Below are positions 41,718 through 50,191 of a stretch of 64,000 nt of DNA, piece by piece (position 1 is the first letter of the stretch; each line of letters starts with the position of its first letter). This stretch comes from Cloacimonetes bacterium UBA6097 (GTDB taxonomy: Bacteria > Cloacimonadota > Cloacimonadia > Cloacimonadales > Cloacimonadaceae). Made by a program: the position numbers and the translations under genes. Under the pieces are notes generated by a model. That model searched no databases, was not told where the DNA came from, and worked only from the letters and a program-made list of their open reading frames with translations. Where the stretch lies: NCBI GenBank assembly GCA_002435865.1, contig DIWV01000007.1, positions 239,611-303,610 on the forward strand, read 5' to 3'.

Positions 41718-42620
41718 ATGTCAGATTTCTATCAAGACCAACGTAAGATTGAATTAAGAGTAGGCACAATTGCAGTTTTATGTATCATTATACTGGTTGT
41801 AGGTTATGCCTGGCTGCGTAATTCTTTGCAGTTGAAGGCAATGACTGAATTAAAAGTAAAGTTTGAAAATGCCCAGGGATTAGAAATCGGAGACAAAGTT
41901 ACTGTAAACGGAATGGAAACAGGACGGGTAACTAAACTTGAGCAGTTAAATGATGGTGTTCTTATCCATTGTCAGCTTAAGTTAAAGTATCCGGTCAGAG
42001 AGGGAGCAAGATTTCTTATTCAGGACAGTAATCTGATGGGTGGAAAACAATTGGATATCATCAACTTCAATGACGGCAAGCCAATTGATGCAAGTGTTAT
42101 TCAGATGGGAGAAAGTTCACAGGGAATGACTGCGCTACTCAGTACTGCATCCACAACAATGCATCAGTTAAATATTCTGTTGCTGGAATTGAATAAACCG
42201 GAAGGTCTTTTCTCGCAGGTAAAAGATACCTTTACAGAAACCAAGAATACTTTTGGCAAAGTCAATGATGTCATTGATGAAAGCAAAACTAATCTAGCTT
42301 CTGCCCTGCAGCAGATTACTAATTCCACTCAACAGCTAAATGAAATCATCTCGGTTAATAAACCTAATCTGGACAAAATCATCAGCATGACTCCGGAATT
42401 GATGCAAAAAGCACAATCTACTCTTGATAGCCTGCAAACAGCAAGTTCTGTCTTACAATCTGCTGTAAAAGAGATGTCAACGGGTAAAGGTACTCTGCCG
42501 AGATTGATTAATGACGAGAAGCTCTATCAGAATCTGCTGAATTCGTCAGCCCGACTTGATTCTCTTTTGATTGATATCAAGAAAAATCCTTCCCGGTATT
42601 TCAAGGTTAAGGTGTTTTGA
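41718..42620 (+). CDS. MlaD/MCE-family lipid transport protein
   Basis: 300 residues. One N-terminal membrane anchor (VGTIAVLCIIILVVGYAWL) is followed by a single MCE domain at about 42-120 (LKVKFENAQGLEIGDKVTVNGMETGRVTKL), then a long helical tail (to 290) with heptad-like TLDSLQTASSVLQSA repeats that would form the hexameric tunnel or a coiled coil. MCE proteins move phospholipids between membranes together with an ABC pair (MlaEF), which is not in this window. AAGGTAAG precedes the ATG. The stop is directly followed by the TTG start of the next gene, so both are probably cotranslated. Confidence 0.9.
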   Translation: MSDFYQDQRKIELRVGTIAVLCIIILVVGYAWLRNSLQLKAMTELKVKFENAQGLEIGDKVTVNGMETGRVTKLEQLNDGVLIHCQLKLKYPVREGARFLIQDSNLMGGKQLDIINFNDGKPIDASVIQMGESSQGMTALLSTASTTMHQLNILLLELNKPEGLFSQVKDTFTETKNTFGKVNDVIDESKTNLASALQQITNSTQQLNEIISVNKPNLDKIISMTPELMQKAQSTLDSLQTASSVLQSAVKEMSTGKGTLPRLINDEKLYQNLLNSSARLDSLLIDIKKNPSRYFKVKVF

Positions 42621-45600
42621 TTGAAATCTAAAGCATTTATCCTGATATTATTGGCTTTATTTTTGGGGTGCGTTAGCCTGCAGGCATATTACTACGGGCA
42701 GAATAAGGTTAATGCGACATATACGAGCTGGTCTCAGATTCAGACAATGCATTTCGATATTTATTTTCCTTCAGGGCAGGATGATTTTGGCAAACTGGCA
42801 GCCCTGATGGCTGAAGATACATACTATTACCTTAAAATAGATCTGCAGTTTCCTGCAATCAGCAGGATTCCAATTATCTTTTATGGTTCACAACTAGAAT
42901 TTCAGACTACAAATATAATATATCCTCTGCTGTCGGAAGGTATCGGCGGTTTTACAGAAAGCCAGCGGAACAGGGTGGTAATTCCTTTTGACGGAAGCTA
43001 TGCCAAGTTGGAGCAATTGCTCACACATGAACTGACCCATGCTTATATAAATGCTTTGGATACTGGTACTCCCGGTTCTTTTTTCTACATGCGTTTTTTC
43101 AATTTACCTTTTTGGTTTTCTGAAGGATTACCTGAATTTGAATCTGTGGGTGGTGCTGATGTAAATAATAATGCTTATATTCTGGACCTGATTATCAATG
43201 ATAAAATGCGTTCATTGAGTGATGCTTCAGGATATAGTGCTTACAGAATGGGGGAATCGTTTTTGGTTTTCCTCAGTAAACGCTATGGAAGAGAAAAGAT
43301 GATGGATTTCTTTTTCTCTTTGAGAGCTGTAAATGATTTGGACAAATCTGCCAGGAAAGTATTCGGAATGAAGTTCCGTGAACTGGAAACACGTTGGCGG
43401 AATCAATTAAAAAGAGATTATTATCCATTTATACAGAGTCACACAATACCAAGTGAATTCAGTGAAGCCAAAACCAATCATAATGATGATGCATCTTATT
43501 TTAACCTGGCACCTCGCTTTTCTCCTGATGGTCAGAAATACATATATTTTTCCAATCGGAATGGTCGATTCAGCATCTGGACTGGTGGTCTGTTTGATTC
43601 TTCCACGAACAGAAAGCTGATAACAGGTGAAGCAACTGGTAAAATGGAGGAATTTCACTATCTGCGTTCCACCCTTGCCTGGTTTCCTGACAATAAACAC
43701 TTTGCCTATGTAAGCAAAACTTCGTTCGGAGATAAAATATATATTGCCGATTATCAGAAAGCAGAGATAGTAGAACAGGTAAATATTCCACAGGTAAAAG
43801 CAATATATGAGATGGATATCTCGCCTAATGGTGAGTTATGTGTGTTCTCCGGTCAAAAAGACATGCAATCTGATTTGTTCCTCTATGATTTCAAGACTCA
43901 GGCTCTTACACAATTAACCAATGACAAACACTATGACTTTCAACCCAGGTTTGCACCTGACAACAAGTCAATTGCTTTTTCTTCTGAGCGAGAAAGAACT
44001 GAAGAGAAACACCGGAAAGGTTATTTTACGGGATTAAAATCCAACCTGTATAAATATGAATTGAAAGATAATTCACTAATACAGATTACTTCTGATGAAT
44101 TCAATTGTTCTCACCCGGTTTGGGACAGCACTGGCACAAAGCTGGTATTTATTTCTGAAAAAGACAGCATTCCCAATCTGGAAATCATCGATTTAACAAC
44201 TTATCAAAGAGCAGATCTCACAAAAACTTTATCTGGTATCTACAGCTTCGATTTGAATCCCAATGACAAGTATCTTGTTTATTCATGTTTTTTTGACGGA
44301 GGATGGGACATATATCTAAAGACTGAGCCTTTGCTGAATGTGAACTTTTCTGAATACCAAAGTCCCCAGAAGATAGAATCTGCAGACAGCCTGTTCAATC
44401 ATATAGACTTTAAGCGGTTGGATTATTTCGGCAGGAGAAAAGCACATAGAGTTATTACTGACGGTGGTTCTGAATACATTACCAGGAATTCAACTGTGTT
44501 TGATTTCCGTCCTGAAAAAGATTCAATCCGTACAAAACCGGATTATTCCTGGGATAATGAGCCGGATAGTATTTCTGTAATTCCAGGTATCAAACCTTAC
44601 AGAATAAAATTGATGCTGGATAGATTTTGGGGTGGCTTTGCCTATTCATCATCTGTTGGTACAATTGGAAGTCTGGAAATGGGCTTGAGTGATATAATGG
44701 GTAACCATGCTGTAGGAATAAGCCTGGCTATTTCTGGCAAGATTAAAGATTCCAATATCCTGCTAAGTTACTTATATTTACCACACAGGATTGATTATGG
44801 TATTGGCGTTTATAACATTCTGGATGAGATAATATACCGTCTGGACAAAGTTGGACCTGATGATTATTACCGTTCAAGGGAAAGAGAAACAGGACTTTAT
44901 TTACTGACACGATATCCCCTTAATAAGTTTTTCAGGCTTGATTTTGAGAATCAGGTATATTCCTGGGAATATGGTTGGGACAGATGGATTTGGGATAGCA
45001 ATGGGGAAGATGGGAATTGGCAGAATGATATAGTGCCGGTTAAGAATGATGTGATCTATGCACCGGCAATTACACTTGTCCATGATAATACTCTGTATGG
45101 TCCAACCGGTCCACTGCTTGGTTGGAGAGCTTTTATAACACTTAGAAAAAGTTTTGCCCTTCATAAAAACGATTACCAGACTGCATATATGGACTTGCGT
45201 TCTTATGCGTTATTCAATAAACGATATTCAATGGCTCTCCGCCTGGTTGGAGGCGTCAGCAATGGCAAACAACCTCAAACCTTTGGTCTTGATGGTTATT
45301 ATGGCATCAGAGGTTATGAAGGCGATACAGAGGGGCAAAGGATATCAATGGCTTCAGCAGAATTGAGATTTCCTTTTCTGGATTATTTTGCTATGGCATT
45401 TCCTCTGCCATTGACCATTACCTCCATACGTGGCAGCGCATTTGCAGATTTAGGCGGAGTCTGGGATAAGGATAATGATTTCAGGGGAATGCAGGATGAC
45501 AGATTGCGGGATTTGAAGCTGGGTTTTGGATACGGACCCCGGATGAATATAGGATTTGCTGTCCTGAAATTGGATTTAGCCTGGCTGACAGATTTAAAAT

Positions 45601-45647
45601 CAACTTCCAAACCAACCTACTATTTAAGCCTAACAGAAGATTTCTAA
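42621..45647 (+). CDS. Peptidase-TolB propeller-Omp85 barrel fusion protein
   Basis: 1008 residues. A signal peptide (AFILILLALFLGCVSLQA) is followed at 35-260 by a gluzincin-like metallopeptidase domain with LLTHELTHAYI (His136, Glu137, His140) and FWFSEGLPEF (third ligand Glu168). Residues 295-590 carry WD40/TolB-like blades (ISPNGELCVFSGQKD, FAPDNKSIAFSSERE). The C-terminal 350 residues look like an Omp85/surface-antigen barrel, with YGIRGYEGDTEGQRISMASAELRFPF (the RGY/RGF loop motif) and GFGYGPRMNIGFAVLKLDLAW, ending in Phe. A protease delivered by or held on its own barrel is suggested. The TTG start follows the mlaD stop with no gap; AAGGTTAAGG precedes. Confidence 0.82.
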   Translation: MKSKAFILILLALFLGCVSLQAYYYGQNKVNATYTSWSQIQTMHFDIYFPSGQDDFGKLAALMAEDTYYYLKIDLQFPAISRIPIIFYGSQLEFQTTNIIYPLLSEGIGGFTESQRNRVVIPFDGSYAKLEQLLTHELTHAYINALDTGTPGSFFYMRFFNLPFWFSEGLPEFESVGGADVNNNAYILDLIINDKMRSLSDASGYSAYRMGESFLVFLSKRYGREKMMDFFFSLRAVNDLDKSARKVFGMKFRELETRWRNQLKRDYYPFIQSHTIPSEFSEAKTNHNDDASYFNLAPRFSPDGQKYIYFSNRNGRFSIWTGGLFDSSTNRKLITGEATGKMEEFHYLRSTLAWFPDNKHFAYVSKTSFGDKIYIADYQKAEIVEQVNIPQVKAIYEMDISPNGELCVFSGQKDMQSDLFLYDFKTQALTQLTNDKHYDFQPRFAPDNKSIAFSSERERTEEKHRKGYFTGLKSNLYKYELKDNSLIQITSDEFNCSHPVWDSTGTKLVFISEKDSIPNLEIIDLTTYQRADLTKTLSGIYSFDLNPNDKYLVYSCFFDGGWDIYLKTEPLLNVNFSEYQSPQKIESADSLFNHIDFKRLDYFGRRKAHRVITDGGSEYITRNSTVFDFRPEKDSIRTKPDYSWDNEPDSISVIPGIKPYRIKLMLDRFWGGFAYSSSVGTIGSLEMGLSDIMGNHAVGISLAISGKIKDSNILLSYLYLPHRIDYGIGVYNILDEIIYRLDKVGPDDYYRSRERETGLYLLTRYPLNKFFRLDFENQVYSWEYGWDRWIWDSNGEDGNWQNDIVPVKNDVIYAPAITLVHDNTLYGPTGPLLGWRAFITLRKSFALHKNDYQTAYMDLRSYALFNKRYSMALRLVGGVSNGKQPQTFGLDGYYGIRGYEGDTEGQRISMASAELRFPFLDYFAMAFPLPLTITSIRGSAFADLGGVWDKDNDFRGMQDDRLRDLKLGFGYGPRMNIGFAVLKLDLAWLTDLKSTSKPTYYLSLTEDF

Positions 45648-45677
45648 AAAATAAATAATAACAAGAAGGGGATATCA

Positions 45678-47159
45678 ATGAAGATTGACGTTGTCCGTAA
45701 ACTACCTGATGTAATCGATACGCTTGTATTATGCCATGAAGAAGGTGGCAAACTTGATGTATTTGAGGATTGGATAAGTAATTCCATGTATGACTCAGTT
45801 CGTCGTTTTGTTGAAACTGAGAAAGTAACATTCAAGGCTGATGAAATCCACACATTTCATTACATGAACAAAAACCAGTATTGTAAAATTATTTTCGTTG
45901 GTATGAACGATCCTGAAAAGCTTACACCTGATAAAGTCAGGAAGCTCATTTCCGATATAGTTCGTCAGGCGATTAAATTGAAATCAAAGCAGATTTACAT
46001 GATTCCCGGTGCCGAATTTGCTCTTACTGATGCCCTGATGGGGCAGGTATTGGCAGAAGCAAGCCTGCTTACTATATATAAGTTTGATAAATACCGCTCA
46101 GAATCCAAGCATGAAGTTCCTGACGCATTGCATTATGTACAGGACTCCAAAAACACCAGGAATCTAAACAAAGGCATCCTGGAAGGCAGAATACTTGCAG
46201 AAACAACCAAATTAGCCAGAGATTTAGTAAACGAACCTGCTAATTCACTTTATCCTGATACCCTGGCTGAAGCAGCTAAAAAAGCAGCCTTGGAATATGG
46301 CTTTTCGATTGAAATATTCAATCTGGATAAACTCCGCCGCCTTAAGATGGAAGCTTTCCTGGCAGTAGCCAAAGGTTCCAAACATGAGCCACGGCTGATT
46401 ATCATGCGTCATCAGGGTAATCCTGACGGCAAGCATGATACGATAGCTTTGATTGGAAAGGGTTTAACTTATGACAGTGGCGGTTATTGCATCAAGACTC
46501 CACAGGGCATGGTAAATATGAAAACTGATATGGCGGGTGCTGCAGCTGTAATCGGAACAATGGCAGCTATATCAAACTTAAAACTTAAGGTTAATGTTGT
46601 GGCTATTATAGCTGCCTGCGAAAACATGATTTCAGGTGAAGCATACAGGGCAGGAGATATTGTCCGTTCCATGTCCGGAAAAACTATTGAAGTTTTAAAT
46701 ACTGATGCGGAAGGACGCCTGACTTTGATTGATGCTATTCATTATGCCATAGAGCGTGAACATGCAGCTAAGATTATCGATATTGCCACTCTTACAGGAG
46801 CAGCAGTTGCAGCTCTGGGTACAAGCATCTCTGCAGTGGTAACCAATGACCAGGACTGGTATAATGAATTGGAACATGTTTCCAATATTACAGGAGAAAC
46901 AATCTGGCAATTACCGGCTTTTGAAGCATACAAAGAGCTGATCAAATCTGAAATAGCCGATCTTAAAAACATCGGAGGACAATGGGGCGGAGCTATTACA
47001 GCAGCGCTCTTTATCCAGGAATTCGTGCAGGAATTGCCATGGCTGCATATAGATATTGCAGGCACATCCAGTAAAGAAAAGGAATCCGGTTATTACAGTT
47101 ATGGAGCAACAGGAGTAGGTGTTCGCCTGCTGACCACTTTGCTCAAGAACATGGAATGA
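45678..47159 (+). CDS. pepA: M17 leucyl aminopeptidase
   Basis: 493 residues. The catalytic half has GKGLTYDSGGYCIKTPQGMVNMKTDMAGAA (Lys and Asp ligands), the NTDAEGRLTLIDAI signature with metal Asp/Glu, ARDLVNEPANSLYP (substrate loop) and IDIATLTGA. It releases N-terminal residues from peptides in the cytoplasm as a hexamer with two metal ions. AAGGGG lies before the ATG. It is followed after 15 bases by the CoA-transferase pair, suggesting a peptide/amino-acid catabolic unit (inference). Confidence 0.95.
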   Translation: MKIDVVRKLPDVIDTLVLCHEEGGKLDVFEDWISNSMYDSVRRFVETEKVTFKADEIHTFHYMNKNQYCKIIFVGMNDPEKLTPDKVRKLISDIVRQAIKLKSKQIYMIPGAEFALTDALMGQVLAEASLLTIYKFDKYRSESKHEVPDALHYVQDSKNTRNLNKGILEGRILAETTKLARDLVNEPANSLYPDTLAEAAKKAALEYGFSIEIFNLDKLRRLKMEAFLAVAKGSKHEPRLIIMRHQGNPDGKHDTIALIGKGLTYDSGGYCIKTPQGMVNMKTDMAGAAAVIGTMAAISNLKLKVNVVAIIAACENMISGEAYRAGDIVRSMSGKTIEVLNTDAEGRLTLIDAIHYAIEREHAAKIIDIATLTGAAVAALGTSISAVVTNDQDWYNELEHVSNITGETIWQLPAFEAYKELIKSEIADLKNIGGQWGGAITAALFIQEFVQELPWLHIDIAGTSSKEKESGYYSYGATGVGVRLLTTLLKNME

Positions 47160-47183
47160 TTACAGGGAGGCTAATTGGTTAAG

Positions 47184-47828
47184 ATGATTACCGCTTCTGA
47201 AGCAGCTAAAATGATAAAACCTCAAGACCGTTTGCTGATAGGAGGCTTCCTGGCATGCGGAGCTCCGGAAACATTGATAAATGCTCTCGTAGCAGAAAAC
47301 ACCAAAGATTTGCATATTGTCTGCATTGCCTCTGACTGGGAAAGTAAAGGCATTGGTAAACTGGTTGTTAATCATCAGTTAAAAAGTGCGCAGGTTTCTC
47401 ATATGGGCACCAATAAAGAAATACAGGCTCAGATGAATGCAGGTGAAATAGAAGTCGAACTGGTACCCCAGGGTACTCTGATGGAAAGAGTCCGCGCAGC
47501 AGGTGCCGGTCTGGGTGGCATTTTAACGCCTACAGGTCTGGGAACTGTTGTGCAGGAAGGCAAAGAGATTATTACTGTTGATGATATACAATATATCCTT
47601 GAAAAAGCCATACAAAGCGATTTTGCGTTAATTCGTGCCTGGAAAGCTGACAAAGCAGGCAATCTAATTTACAGGAAGACTACCCGTAACAGCAATCCGA
47701 TTATGGCAATGGCAGGCAAAATAACCATTGCGGAAGTTGATGAAATTGTGGAAACAGGCGAGCTTGATCCTGAAACTATTATAACACCCGGTATATTTGT
47801 TAATTACATTGTTAAGAGTGGGGTGTGA
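47184..47828 (+). CDS. 3-oxoacid/acyl CoA-transferase subunit A
   Basis: 214 residues from ATG 47184; a TTG at 47175 gives three more residues and is closer to the GGGAGG site (4 rather than 13 bases), so the start is uncertain. MITASEAAKMIKPQDRLLIGGFLACGAPETLI is the class I CoA-transferase alpha opening (GGF..xG.P), and GAGLGGILTPTGLGT near 105-120 and IRAWKADKAGNLIYRKTTRN near 155 are subunit A hallmarks. The complex moves CoA between acetate/butyrate or other acids and acetoacetate-like thioesters; exact substrates are not decidable. Subunit B follows after 3 bases. Confidence 0.92.
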   Translation: MITASEAAKMIKPQDRLLIGGFLACGAPETLINALVAENTKDLHIVCIASDWESKGIGKLVVNHQLKSAQVSHMGTNKEIQAQMNAGEIEVELVPQGTLMERVRAAGAGLGGILTPTGLGTVVQEGKEIITVDDIQYILEKAIQSDFALIRAWKADKAGNLIYRKTTRNSNPIMAMAGKITIAEVDEIVETGELDPETIITPGIFVNYIVKSGV

Positions 47829-47831
47829 GCT

Positions 47832-48479
47832 ATGGATAAACGTGCAATGATAGGCAAGAGAATAGCTCTGGAACTCAAAGACGGTGATTATGTAAATCTT
47901 GGGATTGGACTCCCCACTGAAGTTGCAAACCATATTCCCACCGGTGTGCATGTCATCTTCCAGTCAGAAAACGGGATGCTGGGTGTAGGTCCCATGCCCG
48001 AAGCGGGAAAAGAGGATAAAGACCTGATTAATGCAGGTGGCGGATTCGTTACAGAGCTGAAAGGTGCTGCTTATTTTGACAGTGCTACCAGCTTTGCCAT
48101 TATCCGCGGCGGACATCTGGATATTACGGTACTGGGTGCTTTGCAGGCGGATGAAAAAGGCAACCTGGCAAACTGGATGATACCTGGCAAGCTTGTTCCC
48201 GGTATGGGTGGCGCTATGGATTTGGTTACAGGTGCCAAGAAGGTAATTGTTGCCACTGAACATTGTGATAAATACGGTAATTCCAAAATACTGAAGGAAT
48301 GTACTCTGCCCTTAACAGCCAAAGGTAAGGTAAGCTTAATCGTCACAGACATGGCGGTTATGGAAGTTACAGACAAAGGACTTCTTCTCAAAGAAATAGC
48401 CGAAGGGCTGACAGTTGAAGATGTGGTCAATGCCACAGAAGCTAATCTCATTATTCCCGATAAAGTCGGTACTTTTTAA
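47832..48479 (+). CDS. 3-oxoacid/acyl CoA-transferase subunit B
   Basis: 215 residues. GKRIALELKDGDYVNLGIGLPTEVANHI opens, then QSENGMLGVGP with the catalytic Glu46 that forms the glutamyl-CoA thioester. GGHLDITVLGALQADEKGNLANWMIPGK and PGMGGAMDLVTGAKKVIVATEH follow, all typical of CtfB/AtoA/ScoB. It forms the active enzyme with subunit A. The operon ends at a strong terminator 27 bases downstream. Confidence 0.95.
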   Translation: MDKRAMIGKRIALELKDGDYVNLGIGLPTEVANHIPTGVHVIFQSENGMLGVGPMPEAGKEDKDLINAGGGFVTELKGAAYFDSATSFAIIRGGHLDITVLGALQADEKGNLANWMIPGKLVPGMGGAMDLVTGAKKVIVATEHCDKYGNSKILKECTLPLTAKGKVSLIVTDMAVMEVTDKGLLLKEIAEGLTVEDVVNATEANLIIPDKVGTF

Positions 48480-48505
48480 ACAATACATAGTATAAGATAT
48501 TGCGT

Positions 48506-48540
48506 AAGCCGAAAAGAAACTCTCTTTTCGGCTTTTTTTT
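48506..48540 (+). terminator. Rho-independent terminator of the CoA-transferase operon
   Basis: A perfect 12-bp stem AAGCCGAAAAGA / TCTTTTCGGCTT, loop AACTC, followed by T8. Confidence 0.9.
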
Positions 48541-48564
48541 AGTTATTACAATCTACTGTTGTAG

Positions 48565-48620
48565 GTACAGGCGTCCCCGCCTGTACAAAACCAGACATGC
48601 GAGACGCATGTCACTACATA
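48565..48620. repeat. Double hairpin with GCGTCCCC motif, dispersed repeat
   Basis: GTACAGGCG-TCCC-CGCCTGTAC (48565-48586) is followed by ACATGCG-AGA-CGCATGT (48595-48611) and TCACTACATA. The second arm and its tail match an inverted piece at 32872-32888 at 16 of 17 bases, so this belongs to a dispersed family. Confidence 0.6.
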
Positions 48621-48647
48621 CTTAGCGCTAATTTACCTCTTATTTAC

Positions 48648-48758
48648 TTCAGTATACCAAATATATATTGACAGTATATTTACAGTATAGTTTCTGTATC
48701 TGAGTATACAGAAACTATACTGCAAGTATACAGAAACTATACTGCAGATATACTGAAG
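48648..48758. repeat. Large iterated palindrome of TATACAGAAACTATACTG units
   Basis: The 17-base arm CAGTATAGTTTCTGTAT is followed by its exact inverse ATACAGAAACTATACTG, then a second direct copy of the inverse. Outer arms CTTCAGTATA (48648) and TATACTGAAG (48749) close the whole 111-base structure. A third kind of iterated palindrome in this window. Confidence 0.75.
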
Positions 48759-48801
48759 ATATTAAGAAACAAGAGAGCATAAAAAGAAAAGATAAAACAG
48801 G

Positions 48802-48828
48802 CTGGATCCCTGCCTTCGCAGGGACGAC
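48802..48828. repeat. Mobile palindrome related to the one at 21411
   Basis: CTGGATCCCTGCCTTCGCAGGGACGAC has stem CCCTGC/GCAGGG and, read on the other strand, the GTC-hairpin-ATCCAG frame of the copy inserted in the beta-helix protein gene. Its end abuts the ribosome site of the next gene. Confidence 0.65.
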
Positions 48829-48845
48829 AGCAAAAGGAGAAAGAA

Positions 48846-49289
48846 ATGAAAGTAAAAACAGACATCGGTGTAAGAGGGATGAACGGCAAAATGGGGAAGC
48901 TGGTTTATTACACTCTGCCTAATTGTGATTTCACAATTGGCAGGAGCAAGCCTGAGCATTTTACCGAAGCTGTCCAGCATAATGACTATCGGTTGGTTGC
49001 ACAAAACCTGAGGAACATCAAACCATCTGCTGAATTCAAAAATGACTTCAAGGTCTATGCCACGCTTTACAAAGACCTGCCTGAAGCCCAAAAGAGCGTC
49101 TCAAGCTGGTATAATCTCTATATTTCCATGCTCTGGACCATGCAGAAAGCCGGTATGGTTAACCTTAAAACCCTTACCCGCCAGCAAATCTATGATAATG
49201 ACCTGCCCTGCAAAAGCGTCAAGTCAGCCGTACAAGCCGGTCTTTTACCACCCGTGTTGAATTATACAACATTAGATAACGGAATTTAG
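48846..49289 (+). CDS. Small protein of unknown function between repeats
   Basis: 147 residues, no signal peptide or membrane segment, not recognised. It opens MKVKTDIGVRGMNGKMGKLVYYTLPN (Gly/Lys-rich, perhaps a strand-loop that binds a partner) and continues with helical stretches and aromatic SSWYNLYISMLWTMQKAG. The ATG at 48846 has AAGGAG at good distance, so it is probably a real gene, but the 366 bases before it are wholly repeats with no clear promoter. It could be a mobile-element accessory or phage-derived gene; base composition is like its neighbours. REP units start ten bases after its stop. Confidence 0.55.
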   Translation: MKVKTDIGVRGMNGKMGKLVYYTLPNCDFTIGRSKPEHFTEAVQHNDYRLVAQNLRNIKPSAEFKNDFKVYATLYKDLPEAQKSVSSWYNLYISMLWTMQKAGMVNLKTLTRQQIYDNDLPCKSVKSAVQAGLLPPVLNYTTLDNGI

Positions 49290-49298
49290 GTTTAGTAC

Positions 49299-49380
49299 CG
49301 TCCTGTCGGACTCATTATTGAGTTAGACATCGTTGCCCAGCATTCAAAATGCTGGGCTAAGAAATGCCGACCTCCGGTCT
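49299..49380. repeat. REP-inner hairpin-REP composite upstream of the transposase
   Basis: CGTCCTGTCGGACT (49299), inner hairpin CCCAGCATT-CAA-AATGCTGGG (49336), and a worn unit GCCGACCTCCGGTCT (49366). Between here and 49569 no feature is seen in about 190 bases. Confidence 0.8.
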
Positions 49381-49568
49381 CACATGTTGTATAACATTGT
49401 TGTGGTTCGGTCTTAAACGGTGTGGAAAATATTAACCACTGGTCTCTTTTGATTTATGGGAATGACGCACTGAGCTTCCAATACATTGCGTGAGATCTCG
49501 ACCTCAGGTTTTATTTGGTAAGTGACAACGTTGTTTTCTAATCTCACAATTTTAGAAGTGCTTGACAA

Positions 49569-49651
49569 AGTCCGTTAGGACGAGATTGTTTAGCCCAGCA
49601 ATTTGATTGCTGGGTACAAATGGCAAAAAGCACATTTAGTCCGGTAGGACG
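49569..49651. repeat. REP-inner hairpin-REP composite at the transposase start
   Basis: AGTCCGTTAGGACG (49569), inner CCCAGCAAT-TTG-ATTGCTGGG (49594) and AGTCCGGTAGGACG (49638), in the orientation opposite to the composites at 49299 and 50109. The last unit ends 27 bases before the start codon, so the transposase promoter may lie inside the composite. Confidence 0.87.
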
Positions 49652-49678
49652 ACACTAAAGATATAAAATGAGGTATTT

Positions 49679-50116
49679 ATGCCGCATAGTTATACGCAGA
49701 TATTCATCCATTATGTCTTTTCTCCAAAATCACGTTTTCCCATATTCACAGGTGAAAAACCTGATCTCATTCTCAATTATATGGCTGGGATAAATAAAAA
49801 CTACGATTTCAATTTAGTTTGCGGTTACGTGATGCCGGACCATGTTCATTTATTGATAAATCTACCTGCCAAACATTCTGTGGCAGAAATTGCCAAAGTC
49901 ATAAAAGCCAACACCAGCAGGTTTCTCAACACCCATCCACAAAAGAAATCCCGATTTGAATGGCAGGAAGGTTATGGAGCGTTTTCGTGTTCATTTTCAA
50001 TGATTGATACGGTCAAAACATATATCCAAAATCAGGAAGAACATCATAAACACCATAGTTTTGAGGATGAGTATCGCAGTTTGCTGATAAAACATAACAT
50101 TGAAGTGCCGTCCTGA
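49679..50116 (+). CDS. REP-associated tyrosine transposase (RAYT, Y1/HUH family)
   Basis: 145 residues, the compact Y1_Tnp fold. HUH motif is PDHVHLLINL (His55, His57). The catalytic Tyr115 is in KTYIQNQEEHH, and EWQEGYGAFSCS is a RAYT/IS200-like landmark. Such enzymes nick single-stranded REP hairpins and are thought to spread them. The gene is flanked on both sides by the REP composites it presumably recognises, and its last codons and stop (CCGTCCTGA) lie inside a REP unit. GAGG precedes the ATG. It is intact, so the system may still be active. No TnpB or other accessory gene is present. Confidence 0.93.
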   Translation: MPHSYTQIFIHYVFSPKSRFPIFTGEKPDLILNYMAGINKNYDFNLVCGYVMPDHVHLLINLPAKHSVAEIAKVIKANTSRFLNTHPQKKSRFEWQEGYGAFSCSFSMIDTVKTYIQNQEEHHKHHSFEDEYRSLLIKHNIEVPS

Positions 50117-50191
50117 CGGACTAAATATTGTGGTGATATCCAATACCCAGCAATCAAATTGCTGGGCTAAGTAATACCGTCCTTACGGACT
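50109..50191. repeat. REP-inner hairpin-REP composite between transposase and propeller gene
   Basis: CGTCCTGACGGACT (50109), CCCAGCAAT-CAA-ATTGCTGGG (50146) and CGTCCTTACGGACT (50178). It fills the entire 74-base gap and overlaps the stop codons of both converging genes, where it may also serve as transcript end. Confidence 0.88.
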
